Source: Rhizophagus irregularis (taxonomy: Eukaryota > Glomeromycota > Glomeromycetes > Glomerales > Glomeraceae). Taken from it: 64,000 nt of DNA. A program made the translations under genes and the position numbers. The notes below the pieces were generated by a model. The model did not search any database, was not told the origin of the DNA, and saw only the letters and a program-made list of their open reading frames with translations. Below, piece after piece: positions 1 to 11,800 of this stretch (positions are counted from its first letter, which is position 1; every line of letters begins with the position of its first letter). Location of the stretch: assembly GCF_026210795.1 (NCBI RefSeq), contig NC_089435.1, positions 4,898,001 through 4,962,000 on the forward strand, read 5' to 3'.

Positions 1-492
1 TGAACTTAAAGGAAGGCCTGCAAATTGATTACCCTTTAAAATATTGTATTTCTTCAAGATTTTTGATAATCTTTGATTTAATATTGCTACCATGAGTTTT
101 CGTACTGTTTCAAGCAAAGTTATTGGTCTGGTATTAACTAAATCACATCCCCACGGTTTCGGCTTTGGTATGGGATATACATTAGCTAATCTCCAATCTT
201 TAGGTATTTGTCCATGTTTAAAGATTCCTGATATCATTTCTTTAATTAAATTCAAATATTCTGGTGATGCATGTTTAATCATTTCATAAGTAATGGTTGA
301 TGGACCAGATGCTTTATTATTTGGTAAATTATGTATAAAAAATTGCCATTCTTCATCAGTGATCGGTTCTAATATATTTTTATATATTTCTGGATTTATT
401 TCATCTATAGGTTGATATTGATATTTCCAATTTTCTGGAATTTCTTTTTCTCTGTTAAACGTTAGCTTCGCTATACTAACATATATATAAAA
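1..492 (-). mobile_element. 5'-truncated LINE-type reverse transcriptase, runs off the left edge
   Basis: On the minus strand a 164-codon open frame continues past the window edge. It starts just after a TAA at 493-495 and has no credible start codon, so the 5' part is missing or lies across an intron. The translation contains the hallmark blocks of a non-LTR (LINE) reverse transcriptase N-terminal region: LPNNKASGPSTITYEMIKH, IPKDWRLANVYPIPKP, and RPITLLETVRKLMVAIL followed by NQRLSKIL. These match the RT0/RT1-2 part of LINE polymerases, before the catalytic YxDD, which would lie outside the window. The enzyme would copy element RNA at a nicked target. Very probably one LINE copy truncated at its 5' end, as is usual for this class; whether the outer part is intact cannot be seen. 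Confidence 0.85.
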
Positions 493-495
493 TTA

Positions 496-1176
496 TGTGA
501 GACTTTTTTATCCAAATTTGGACTTATGGTTAGATCAAATGCAACATCTAATCCATAAAAATGCACTAACTAATCCATAAAACCGCACAATTTTTCATAA
601 TTTTTCATTTTAAGATATGATTGTCAATGATCTAATGCATTCCAGGATATGATCATCATTTTGGCACATCGAATTATTTGATATGAGGGTTAACAATTTA
701 TTAAAATAAAATCATCAGCAATTTGCACTTGTATAGATCATTATATAGTAATTAATAGTAAATTTATATATGACTTCAGTTCAAATTATGATCCATTAGT
801 TTGTGTAACTTAAGTTGGCTCTGTATATTTATCTATCCCTAGGTAATCCTGCCTGAGTTTACTATTTTTAGTCACGTGTTTTGTTACCTCAAAATTAAGC
901 CGTACCAGGTTGTTTATTTTTCTTTTTTTTTGTACGACAAAGACGTAAAAAAAAATTTTCAAAGTTCAACTCAAACTTATATAAATACTTTTGCTTTTTT
1001 TTACTTATTACAAGTTTGAAAAGTAATACTATGTTTTGTATTTTAAATGTTTTAATAATAACTATAATTCTTTTTTACTAATAAAATCTTTTTTTTATTT
1101 ATATATTATTTTAAAGACAATACAATTCTTTTTTTTTTGAAAAGCAGAGTTTTATAGTTTTTTAATTTTAAAAAGA
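496..1176. other. Intergenic, no gene seen
   Basis: AT-rich sequence with homopolymer A and T runs near 920-1135. No open frame with coding character, no convincing repeat structure and no RNA gene were recognised. The A/T runs next to 1177 could include a promoter for the broken gene downstream, but no definite element can be assigned. Confidence 0.5.
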
Positions 1177-2031
1177 TGTCAAATAAAATTGAAAAACATC
1201 TTTTATTAAATAAAACTCAAAAGCAAAAATTAACCTTACTATTAGAAAACAATTGATTAGTTGAAATGTATTGAAAAAAAAGCAACAAAATGAGGCTAAG
1301 GCATCTTTAAAGCAATATAATCTCTTACCAGATCAAATTAAGAGTGGTCTAACAAAATGGAAAATACATCAAAAAAGGAATGATTTAAAAACAATGAATA
1401 AAATATTATACCAATGTACTACAGGAAGTTTTATAAAAATACCAAAGGTACTGGGAAAAATCAACACTACTAATAAAGCAACTGGTTTTTATATAAGAGC
1501 AATGGGTTACTTGGAACATTCAGAATCTTGTAAAAGAGCAATAAGGGTATTACCACCTGTACTTAATTTACATCCTTGTGTTAAAGAAATGGCTTTAAAT
1601 TTATTAAAATTAATGCTCAAATTTATTGAACAGAAATGTAATAGTAAAGTGATTATTGGAAATCATAGGCTTTTATTAAAAGCATCTGATCTATCAAATA
1701 TTATGAGAAATTTTAGAAAAACTCATCTTAATATAAATACAAGAGTAACAAGTAGAATATAATTTAGATCAAATATTTGGTAATGATGGAAATTTGGTAT
1801 TAAAAGAAGCATACTTTCATTATCAACCTGAAACAATTAATAATAGATTAGAGATAGGTATTTCAACAAAAGCTCAAAGAAATCTTGCTTGGTCATTTGG
1901 TCATAAAAATATTTTATTACTAGGAAACAGGAACCGTTAGAGCGTCTGAAGTATTCAGTATAATTAATAATTGTACATTTAATACTAAAAAAAATTGTCA
2001 GCGTTCTGTGCATGTCCAAATTCTTGTGTAA
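1177..2031 (+). pseudogene. Frame-broken unknown gene
   Basis: Coding-like sequence runs along the plus strand but needs at least four reading segments. An ATG at 1177 opens a 26-codon stretch (MSNKIEKHLLLNKTQKQKL...) that stops at 1255-1257. A second frame from 1271 (no ATG, KKKQQNEAKASLKQYNLL...) runs to 1762. A third from 1755 (NLDQIFGNDGNLVLKEAY...) stops at 1938-1940. A fourth from 1924 (ETGTVRASEVFSIINN...) stops at 2029-2031. The segments join end to end without overlap of sense, as expected for one gene carrying several one- or two-base indels. The joined product would be about 280 residues, Lys/Asn-rich, with no domain I recognise. The RASEV-type string faintly resembles a tyrosine-recombinase box, but that is too weak to name it. 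A mobile-element ORF is a possible alternative. Confidence 0.55.
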
Positions 2032-2351
2032 TATTTGTCTAAGATATCTCACTAAATACTTTCGTTCTAAGTCACAATATAATCAGTTTTCACCCTTAAC
2101 ATAATATTTTCAATATTATTTCTTCTATCAAAATAAGTAAAAGTTTAGCCCGCTTAAAGTTTTCTTATTTATTAAAATTTTATTGATATCACGAGATCTG
2201 TAACACATGGCTAAATTTGTATATATGTAACACAAAATTTCATTTGTCGATCAGGCTATAGTACAGAACGACATTGCATTTGAAATGTGTAGAAGTAGTA
2301 TGTCCTCATACTTCGGACAATTAGATGGAACATTTGGAGTAGTGCTTCGAT

Positions 2352-2540
2352 CTGGATTATACATGCCACCCAAATTATTTTGGACTGCCGTAATTATAAG
2401 TAAAATCCCAAATTCAATTATGGCATCCCAAATTATTTTGGCATTTTACATAGTAAATTATATATAAACCGAATGAATTATAGCATCTCAAATTATAATT
2501 ATGACATCCCAAAATAATTTGGGCAGCATGTATAATCTGG
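2352..2540. mobile_element. MITE-like hairpin element (189 bp)
   Basis: The segment 2352-2399 is an imperfect inverted repeat of 2493-2540; both arms carry ATTATACATG followed by CCCAAATTATTTTGG-type sequence. The loop repeats the CCCAAATTATTTTGG block again near 2425. No ORF and no clear target-site duplication. Non-autonomous DNA transposon is the likeliest reading. It is followed at 2560-2645 by a run of TCTGGATT/TCCGGATT near-repeats. Confidence 0.6.
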
Positions 2541-3490
2541 GTGAAAACCGTCATCTGGATTACACAAAAAAAGGATCTGGATTTTATCTGGATCAATCCG
2601 GATTCTTATCCAGGTCAAATAATCTAGATTCCGGATTGGATTTACAACTGATCGGCAATAATCCTGGCCAGAATTACAAATTTGTGTAACATTAAAATTT
2701 TTGTGCCACTATGCTTAGCCAATAAAAAAAGTTTTACACAGTGGCTAAACTATTTTCCCCGGTATCACATGATATTAATTTCAGCCAGAATTACAAATTT
2801 GGCCAAAATTATCTAAGACCACGAAATTTTCATAATCCAATTTTATTCAATACTTTTTTTAAACCAATTATGGTACGATCACTGTAGTAAAATCATTTTT
2901 ATAAAGTATCAATTCGTTAGTAGCGACTCTTTACTACTAGTAGTTAGATTTGGAGTGGGATTCGGATTATTATAGCCATTTTTCTAAATTCGAAAATACA
3001 TTTTATTAACCAGGTAAGTAACTATTTCCAAGTATTTATACAGTATATATTATTTATTTCGGATTTATAATTTAATGATTTTTGCAAGTTTTCTATTGCT
3101 TTACCATAGTTACTTTGCCAATAAGATATTTCTCTACAAATTAAATAGTTATAGAATATAGAACCACTTTCTTGATTCATTTTCATGAAAAAATTTTTTT
3201 CCATATTCTGTATTAGATTTGGTATTATTTGTTAGTTTGAGTTGACACAAACTTGTTAAACTATAACGTTAAAATTAGGAATCATTAATTTGGCCTAAGT
3301 TATATAAAATTTTCCAATAAAAAAAAAATCTTTTTTATATAAATAATTTAAAAAAGAATTGAGTGAATGTATGGTAGGAACGAGATAAAGCATGAGTACT
3401 GTGTTGTTCAGTTACTACATAATAATCGAATACCTTATATATATAGAACTTTTTTTCATTTTTATCATAAGTTAATAATTGATTATTATT
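2541..3490. other. 3' flank of kelch unit K1, with a decayed TPR-like remnant
   Basis: From about 2870 this matches the flank downstream of K2 (20060-20690), sharing the blocks around GGTACGATCACTGTAGTA and TTCGTTAGTAGCGACTCT, so the duplicated unit extends beyond the gene. On the minus strand 3022-3204 reads ICREISYWQSNYGKAIENL then QKSLNYKSEINN, which has the spacing of a tetratricopeptide repeat. The K2 flank holds the same remnant at about 20180-20350 with a frameshift. It has no start context or partner exons, so it is treated as a relic and not as a gene. Confidence 0.5.
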
Positions 3491-5679
3491 TTAATCTTGT
3501 TTTGTATTGTTTCTTGTGATGTTAAGATTATCCTCTCTAACAGCTTGAAGAAGTTCATTTTTTAAATTTTGGCCAATTTCATTTTTAACAGCTTGAAGGA
3601 ATTCATTTTTCAAATTTTGGCCAATTTCATTTTTAACAGCTTGAAGAATTTCATCTTTAAAAATTTGTGATGATGCCCTATTATTATTATAACTATTAGT
3701 ATTAACTACTGCAGGAGCTGGAATTGTTGGTTCGTGATCATTATTATTTTCATTTTGGAGCGTTTGCATAATTTCTTGCCCATGATGATCATTGGCTGGA
3801 ATTATTATTGGTTCATGGTTGGTTGTATTTTCATTTTCGGGTGTTAGAATAATTTCTTGCTTACGATAGTTATTCTTATTAATTATTGGAGGTGGAATTA
3901 TTATTGGTTCATAATTGGACGTACTTTCATTTCTAGGTATTTGATCAATTTGAATAGTTTCTTGCTAATTATTATTGATATCTTGTTCATAATTATGAAT
4001 ATCTCTTACGATAGGAAGCTCCTTTTCTTCTTGACTGTAATCATTATTTTTATCATTTTTATGAATAGTTTTTAGTTTATTTTTATTCCATTTATATATC
4101 AAGAAACTTCCAACTGTTAATAAAATACCACTCAATAAAGATCCCACAACTATACCAGCTATATTACCTGAATTATTTGGTGGTGATGAAGAAGATAGTG
4201 AAGGCGAAGGTGGTGGCGAAGGTAGTGGTAATGGTGGTAGTGTTGATGGTGGTGGTGATGGCATTTTTGGATCAAATATTGTTGTCCATATATATTCTTC
4301 ATTATTACTAATATCAAGCAATAATATATCACCGACTTTCAACTGTTTTATCATAACTATATCCTATCAATAAATCAAAATTTGTTAAAAATAATTATCA
4401 ATCAAATTAAATAGAAGAGTATCATAAAATATTATATTTACCAAATGATATGACCATATATTTTCCAATTACATTTGCTTTATGAAAAACCCTAGGCTTC
4501 AGGATTTTTCCAGAAATTTTTGGAATGTACCAATTATAATTAGCTAAATCTAATACGTAAAGTGTGGTATCTAAATATCCAGGATTTATAAAAAATCCTC
4601 CATAAATTATAATGGAAATTTACTATTACTGACTAATATTAATCTTTTAATAATAATCATAGTGTTCTCATTTGATTACATACCAAGAATAGCAGAAAAA
4701 CCAGCTCTATTAGAAGGAATTTTTCCTGATGTTGCCTAAATTCAATAATTGAAATTAATTCACAACTGAATATAAAAAATTTCATCATAATAATTTGCAT
4801 TACTTACTTTTGTATCCCAATTGTCATTAATTATATCATACTATATATAAATCTACAAATAATTTATCATAATTAATTAGATTTATTTTTTTTAAAAAAA
4901 ATTTATATATTTACAAAATATACCTCACTTAATATTAAACCAGTTCCTTTATCAATATTCAAAGTATTAGCATTATAAGTAATAGCATAATCCTAAACAA
5001 TAAGTGTTCATTAATAAAATAACAAGTATATTTAAATAAATATAATATGTCGCTTACCTATGTAAATAATCTTATTGTTAGGTAATAAATGGTACCATAA
5101 TTAATTCTTGGATTTGGAGCGTTAATTATACTACCTTTACTCCAATTAAGATTTATTGTATCTAAAATAAGCATTTCATTTACATAATCAGTATTTGTTT
5201 CCCCACTCCATAAATACATCCTTCCGTCTTTATTAATAATGCTTGTTAAATCCCATTTTCTAAATGTAACTCCAGCTATTTTTGGAATACTCCATATAAT
5301 ACTTCGTGAATCAAATGTATAAACCAATGCCATCGTTTGATCAACTGTAAATCCTCCGAATAAAAATAGAGTATCATTATTTGGACCACCTTTAACTGCC
5401 GTTGCAGAAGAATGAGGTGGAACCATATTAATATTTGATATCTTGCCATGATAATTCTTAATTATTAAATGGTGCAGAAACATCAAGATAAAAAAATTCT
5501 TTTATTTGGTTATTATTTAAATCATATCCACCCAAAATATATAATTTATTATCAATGAGTGTAGCAGTATGGCGATGATATACAGTTGGCTTAAAAGGCG
5601 TCATTTGACAATTTACTTTAACTACTAATGCTTGAAGTAGTATCCATAATATGAAATAAACTGAAGGATTTCTTAACAT
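3491..5679 (-). pseudogene. Kelch-domain type I membrane protein, copy K1 (decayed)
   Basis: Aligned with the intact copies K2-K4, this copy keeps the gene plan (signal peptide at 5679, kelch exons, membrane segment, repetitive tail) but carries many lesions. In exon 1 a CAA codon became TAA at 5458-5460, a 2-nt deletion follows near 5445, and a 1-nt deletion lies near 5086. Exon 2 is 11 nt short. The 3' splice site and first codons of exon 5 are deleted near 4605. Four extra bases near 4331 shift the start of exon 6, and a GAG-to-TAG change stops the tail at 3965-3967. The tail also has fewer repeats than K2-K4. No single transcript could give a full protein. It sits at the downstream end of the array, and its 5' flank is cut by a 5.3-kb transposon. 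Confidence 0.88.
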
Positions 5680-6712
5680 AACTGTAATTTATTTAATAGG
5701 AAATAAATATTTGAGAAAAAAAATATTTATTTACTTTTTTTAAAAAAAAAATTTTTACCGTATTTAATTAAATTTTTAGTGTTACACTTAGCATTAAAAA
5801 CATGATGGTTGCATACTTTACAGAAACATGTCAAACCAAGACGAAGTCGTGACTAAACCATGGCCAACTTGTAAACAATCAGGAAAAGAGTTAATCACAT
5901 GTTAGTCATGAGTTAGTCATGAGTTAGTTACGGCTTCGTCATAGGTTTAGTACTTTAGTTACTGGATATTAAGGCGATATTCACAGATCGTCAATAAATC
6001 GCAATATCATCGATAGCAACTTATATAATATATCGTAGCGTCATCATAACTAATTATGTAAATAAAATTCAATAAATTGTTGATTGGCATAACAAATTAT
6101 GTAATAAAACTTTAATAAATCATTAATAAATTACAGTGTCTTCTTAAAAACGTTATAACTACATTGTAGGCATATATAGAATAAATCTTAATTACACTAT
6201 AACAGCTTTTATAATAAATCTTAATCACATTGTGGCCACGTATATGATAAATCATATCGAAACATTATTCATGTATAAACTGAGTATAGATAACTCAAAT
6301 TACTTGTAATAATTAATTGTAAATGTAAAATCAAAATAAACCATATAAAATACATATTTAAGCATCTTTAAAGAAATAAAGATTTCTTTCGTTTTCTAGA
6401 TTGTAACCATCAATGCATTCATTCTCATTACAATAGTGAATAAAATGCATAGTACTTGTACGAATCATGCTCATAGGAAAGACACGTTGTTATCTATTCA
6501 CAGACTGGAGCTTGAACACAGGGCATTCCAGCACAGTTTGATTGGTAATTTCGAATCCATTAACGGAAACAAAGGCAAACTGTTGGTTGTTGTATGGATG
6601 ACTAAAAATTGACCGTATAGTTTTAAAAGCTTCTATCATTAGTGACTACAGTAAACAACTTTGATTCTTTAATAGAAAAAATTAAAATTTCAAAGTTAGT
6701 TTTGAAACTTAC

Positions 6713-7388
6713 CGCCAATCTAATAAAGTCCAAAGGGAAACCTACAAAAAAAATAAAGAAATAGTTGTTCCATAATCCAAAAATCGGGTAAGATACCTAA
6801 AAAAAGTTAGAAACGTTAAATAACATTTTTTAAAGTTTTTGAAACAAATTCATAAACTTACCAACCGGGTCTCTAAAAAAAAGAAAATTAAACATTAGCA
6901 AATGTTTTATTGAAGAAATAATATAAATCGCACGTCCAACTGTCTAAAAAAATGAAAGAATTCATTAAAAAAATAGTGTTAAAAAAAAACCTACCGAAAT
7001 CCACATCCGTCCAAAGCTGTCTAAGCTACAAAATGCAAAACACGAAATGTTAGTTGATGTTTTGTTACATAAAAATCAAAAATAAATTTTGATATTACCT
7101 TCGATATATGAAAAAAATAACAAAATGTTAGCAAAACGTTTCATTAAGATAAGTTTGAAAAACTTCACTAAAGTTCACACGCGTCCATGAGCTGAAGAAC
7201 AAACCACCTAAAAAAAGAAAAAAAGATTTAGTAGCTGTTTTTAAAAGATAGAGCGTAATTTTTCTTTTTTTGCATGAATGAAATAAAAAAAAAATATTGT
7301 AATTTAGAATAATGCAACAAAATAATAAAGAAAATAAAAAAATTACAAAACTTACCAGAATACCACATCCAAAGAACTGAGAAGTCGT
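6713..7388 (-). repeat. Array of intron-shaped repeats (left arm of the 5.3-kb element)
   Basis: Read on the minus strand, short cores are each preceded by a T-rich tract ending in AG and followed by GTAAG or GTAGG. Clear cores lie at 7356-7388 (33 nt), 6995-7025 (31 nt), 6862-6872 (11 nt) and 6713-6741 (29 nt); weaker acceptor-like ends lie at 7207 and 6796. Several cores share a TTTGGACG-like centre. Between cores there are about 100-140 bp of A/T sequence. Each inter-core segment therefore looks like a small intron and each core like a micro-exon. No continuous coding sense is evident when the cores are joined. Confidence 0.6.
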
Positions 7389-8179
7389 CTAAAAAAGAGA
7401 GAAGAGGAAAAATATTGGGAAAGGGGAAGACGAAAGTGTGAAAATGGAAGTGTGGGAAACAGGAAAAGAGTAGAGTTAAAAAAAGTTTAATTAATCGTTC
7501 AGACGTTCAATTATTATTAATATAATATCACGTGATTTACTTGATGAATTGAATTTTACTGAAAAGTTATATGACGTCATCTGCTTAGTAATTCTTTCAT
7601 TCGATATATGATAGGATTATATGTATTATAGCGATTTCTTACAATGGTTAAGAGGAGCATAACGATTTTGAAACATTTGTAATTTTGTTCTAATTTGTGC
7701 TTATTTTTATAATTTTTATAGGAATAATTTTCGTATTATATTAGTTAGGTGTGGAAAATAAAAATTTATTTAAAATAAATTAGGAATTTAGGAAATAAAC
7801 TTTATGATCTTGTACTTTTATATTTAAAAAAATTACAATTAATACATATATACTGTATACATATATAATTTTCTTTTGACTTAAATACTTAAATACGCGT
7901 CTAATTTAATACATAAAATAGTTTAAATTAATAGCTTTTTAAAAATTAAATAGCTAAATTTAATACTTGAATTAAATTAAATAGCTTAAATTAAATACGC
8001 GTTTAATTAAACAAAATAGCTTAAATTTAAATTTAAATACACATCTAACTTGATACTTAAATTAAATTAAATTAATTAATTGTAAAATTTTATTAATTTT
8101 TATCGCTTACAATTTATTATTATAATTTTATTGCTTATGATTTTGCTGGTACTAAAATTTACTATTAATTTATCATATA

Positions 8180-9086
8180 CAGATGGTGGCCTAAATGATC
8201 CGGCCACTTTTTAATGCAAAAAGATTTACATACATATTATATATTAAAAATAAAATTTTAAGTTAAATATAATCATTACGTTTTTATTTATTAATTTAAA
8301 TAAAAAATTTAATAATAAATTCTATCTCTATTTGCAATAATGGCATCAATACTGAGATAGTATGCTATTAATGGATTTTTAATAATATTCTAGAAAATTT
8401 TTTTTTCCATGTGATTTCAATATTCTTCCTAAGTACTCTTAACATAAAATTTAATAAGTTATAGTAAGTATAATATTGTATAAGTCTTACATAACAATAT
8501 TTTTTATAATTATAGGTTCTATGCAAATATAATTATTATGCAAGTTTTTGAAGCTTTGTAAGTTCATATAATTTAAATTTAAAAATGATCTAGTGATTGG
8601 ATTTTCATGATTTTAGATTTATTATATTTGTCTCATTAAGAGGATTATAATAATTATAATGATTTTGCAGTTGTAGAATTCAATCTTTGGCATGTAATTA
8701 CACTTTAAAAGTCTAAACATTAAATTTAAACATTTTCTACAATATCTTTTGTTTTTGATAATTGGATTTTCATAATTTTTGGCTCATTAGATTCGCTCGT
8801 TGAGACGATTCAGATGGTGGTAAATTCATGATTATCTGATCGATATTGACTGAATTACAATATTTTTAATCTTATAAATTTTTGTTGTGTAATTGTAAAA
8901 ATTCATGCAGTAAATGGTTCCATATTTTCAAAAAAATTCTGAAATGATATGAAAGAATTGAAGTATGGAAATTTATTTTTTGTCATTATTAATACAAAAT
9001 TATAAGTATTTTATATCATATCAACATGTAATGATCTGTGTAATTTTGGCAAAATAAACTGGCCGGATCATTTAGGCCACCATCTG
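8180..9086. mobile_element. Nested 907-bp TIR element with TA target duplication
   Basis: The left end begins CAGATGGTGGCC and the right end finishes GGCCACCATCTG; the inverted repeat is perfect over about 27 bp. TA flanks both sides (8178-8179 and 9087-9088), as for Tc1/mariner-type insertions. The interior is AT-rich with no ORF, so it is non-autonomous. It lies inside the 5.3-kb element between its two intron-shaped arrays and so is probably a later insertion. Confidence 0.85.
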
Positions 9087-9683
9087 TACTTTATTAATTT
9101 TTATTATAAAAAAAAATAATTAAAAGGGTATTTGTACATCACATGTGTTATGACGAGTGGATTTAGCCTTTTAGTAAGTTTCAAACTAAAACTCTTTTAA
9201 AGGTTTTGATCAAAGTCGAAACTTTTTAACTATTTTTTTATAATTTTCTTTTAAAAGTTTCGATCAAACTATCAAACCTTCTTTTTTTTAATTTTTTTTT
9301 TTTGAAAGTTTTGAGCTTTTGAAATTTTTTAATTTTTCTTAATCGAACTATCTAATTTTTTTTTCTTTTTAAGCTTTTGAGAAACTTTTTTTTTGAGAAG
9401 TTTAAACTTTTGAGTAATTTTTTTTTTAAAAAAAAGTTTCTATCGAACTATCAGTGCTTTTTTTAATTATTATTTTTTTTCTATCAAACTGTCAAACTTC
9501 TTTTTTAAAAGTTTAATCAAGCTGTTTCATTTTTGACTTTTTTGAAAAATTTCGAGTTTTTAACTTTTTTTAGTTTCAAAATTTCAAAAAATTTTTTTGA
9601 CACAAGATTTCGGTATGTGCAATTTTTTTTTATTTTATCCTTCTTTAAACAAACATTATTATTAACATTTTACATTTTTTTAG

Positions 9684-9925
9684 GCGGCTCTTTAGGTTTC
9701 CTTGGACGTGAAATTTTGGTAAGCGCAAATTTTCTACTCTGTCTTCTAGTGAACATTTACTGACAGTTTGTTCTCTTTCTTTTTATTAGATAGTTGGTTC
9801 TTTGGCTCTTTGTACATGAATTTCGGTAAGTTTTTCTTTGTTTTTCTTTAAAATACTTTTAACAAAACGATTATTAATATTTCATTTTTTTTTAGGTGGG
9901 TCTATAATTTCTATGAGAGGGTTGA
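9684..9925 (+). repeat. Array of intron-shaped repeats (right arm of the 5.3-kb element)
   Basis: On the plus strand, cores at 9684-9718 (35 nt) and 9790-9825 (36 nt) are each preceded by a T-rich tract plus TAG and followed by GTAAG. A third begins at 9896 but has lost its donor. Core starts are exactly 106 bp apart (9684, 9790, 9896), so this is a tandem repeat with a splice-signal-bearing unit. The orientation is opposite to the array at 6713-7388, so both arrays point outward from the centre. Upstream (9160-9540) is a T-rich zone with repeated TCGAACTATCAA-like blocks. Confidence 0.65.
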
Positions 9926-10220
9926 TTTAAGCTAAGTCAAACTGTTAATTGGATTAAAGACGAGCGCCCTGTATACAGTACCTTTGTACTATTATTCAAG
10001 ATCAAATCTATTTTTTGATTAATTTATTTCTCTTAACAAAATTTTTCCTAATGTTTCATTTATCCTTTTTTTGGATGGTTGTTCTTCGGATTTCTTTAGA
10101 TGCATGAGAATTTGGCGAGTGGGTTTTTCTTTAAGTCAACTTATTATTTTAACCCTTTAAAAAACGGCTTTTAACACTTTTTTTTTGTAGGAAGAATTGC
10201 TCCAGGTGAGTACGAACTAC

Positions 10221-10447
10221 CCCAACGGCACCCAGAAAAATTCTTCGAACTCGGCCGGCGTTATGCACTGACACGTGATCGAAGAATTTAGGATGTGATG
10301 AATAAAACGTGACAAATAGAATTTCATCTACTTGAAAAAATCTAAGTCCCTCGGATAAATATAAACAGTGAAACTCGGACAGGGTGTGACGATGTGATAA
10401 ATAAAAACAGATCACGTGATCGAAGAATTTTTCTGGGTGCCGTTGGG
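10221..10447. mobile_element. Hairpin MITE, 227 bp
   Basis: Perfect 28-bp terminal inverted repeats start CCCAACGGCACCCAG and end CTGGGTGCCGTTGGG. The interior contains CACGTG motifs, a GGCCGGCGTTA block and GTGTGACGATGTGATAAAT. The same interior occurs in the element at 39811-39964, so this is a family. The interior is clearly richer in GC than its surroundings. The target duplication is not obvious. An apparent 106-codon minus-strand frame across it is an artefact of the palindrome. Confidence 0.8.
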
Positions 10448-11136
10448 TTATATGGTGAGTACGGATCAATCAGGTGATACTATTGACCAAATCAGGTTCC
10501 CACCTTATTATAGTTGTGTCACCAGGGGCGCTATGTCAACGGAAATTTTTAGTACGTTGATCGCTTAAAAATCCGCGGCTATCCAATTATAATAAGAACA
10601 ACATTGGAACATTAGATAATGTATTTGCAATGTACTGTATTTTATAAATAAATTTATATTATATTTTACGGTTAAATTTTACAATTGTACATGTTAATAA
10701 ATTAATATTAGTTACAATTAATGTATTGTATGTATTTTATGATATCCTACAAGACCAAATACATTTAGAAAATTTAAAGTATTTTAACACTTCGAAAAAA
10801 AAAAATAAAATAAAATAAAATAAATAAAAAATTATAAATACAAAACAAAAAAAAAAAATATTTTTAACATCTTTGACTCATCGTTGTATACTCGCAGATA
10901 CGTCACACAAATGTCTTGATTAATATATTCTGACTGATGTTCGATGTTATTTGCTATCTTTTAAAGATTATTATTCGAGCTCGCCACTATTTCAAGACTA
11001 GTTTTTGTCAAAACTTTATCGGAATGTTATCGAAAACTTAGCAAAATATGTCATCGAAAGATAGATACGAATTCGAAAATATTGGGTGACGAACTCATGA
11101 CTGCTAAGTCGCAAAACACCAGGTTTCTGTAAAGTA

Positions 11137-11800
11137 GAACGGATTATAATATTCAAGTATTTATTTTTCACAATAATAATTAATGCACACCCACATACCC
11201 TATGCAAATTTATTAGCACAATTTCCACATGTATTGCATAAAATCATAAGATAATAATAGCAAATTCAATAATGTTAAAACGTTACCCAAATAATTAAAT
11301 TAATTTTTTGGCTTGAAAATACGCTGTGTAAAAAAAGATGATCCAATAAGAAATAAATTGTTACGAATTCTTTCGATGTTTGTGATCAACAAGAATGATC
11401 TTAATTCCTCAAACCTAAATAAATATGCAGTGTATTATCGTGTTAAATTGCATTTGAAAAATTCAAAAGTATGACAAATGCGTTAAGAATTTATCTTTCA
11501 CGAAAAAAAATTTCTTGAAACTATGAATTATCCTTTCCGATGAAAGTCTTGCTATTACATAAGCTTCATGATGAATATTTTGAATTTATAAATAAAAAAC
11601 AAATACTAGTATAACAATTGAATTAACTTTCACTTTTTGCATAAAATTGGTAAAATATATAATGTGGACCGCGAGGACGATTATCGAAGTTGCATAAAAA
11701 ACAAGATCCTTAACAATAACAAGAGAATGGTTAAAATAATAGTTTCTATTTTAAATTTCTATATTAAGTAATATTATAATGAATTGGCTTCTGCATGTAT
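11137..11800. repeat. Kelch upstream flank block (K1 copy, displaced by the 5.3-kb insertion)
   Basis: This sequence, beginning GAACGGATTATAATATTCAAG, matches the upstream flanks of K2 (about 23109-23740), K3 (39232-39790) and K4 (44950-45350). It shares the landmarks TTAATGCACACCCACATA, CCACATGTATTGCATAAAA and ATATGCAGTGTATTATCG. It belonged directly upstream of K1 before the insertion at 5816-11134. It shows no coding content. Confidence 0.8.

Larger units (their letters stand above)
5816..11134. mobile_element. 5.3-kb TA-flanked TIR element in the K1 upstream flank
   Basis: The ends are perfect 12-bp inverted repeats (CTTTACAGAAAC at 5816, GTTTCTGTAAAG ending at 11134). Each is flanked by TA (5814-5815 and 11135-11136). 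The same site in the K2, K3 and K4 flanks reads GCATAGAAC with one TA (K2 at about 23107), giving three empty sites and proving an insertion with TA duplication. TA duplication is characteristic of the Tc1/mariner-pogo group, although the length and short TIRs are unlike a standard member. No transposase ORF was found. Contents: T/A-rich subterminal repeats (5990-6250), an intron-shaped array pointing left (6713-7388), a nested 0.9-kb element (8180-9086), a second array pointing right (9684-9925) and a hairpin MITE (10221-10447). Confidence 0.85.

Noticed and set aside
3857-4075. Plus-strand frames opposite the kelch tails (also near 21092, 36932, 42972)
   Set aside because: Antisense shadows of the repetitive Asn/Glu-rich tails of the minus-strand kelch genes; they recur only because the tails are paralogous.
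10149-10469. 106-codon minus-strand frame
   Set aside because: It spans a hairpin MITE and its TIRs; codons reflect the palindrome.
11016-11228. 70-codon minus frame
   Set aside because: Crosses the right border of the 5.3-kb insertion and has no coding character.
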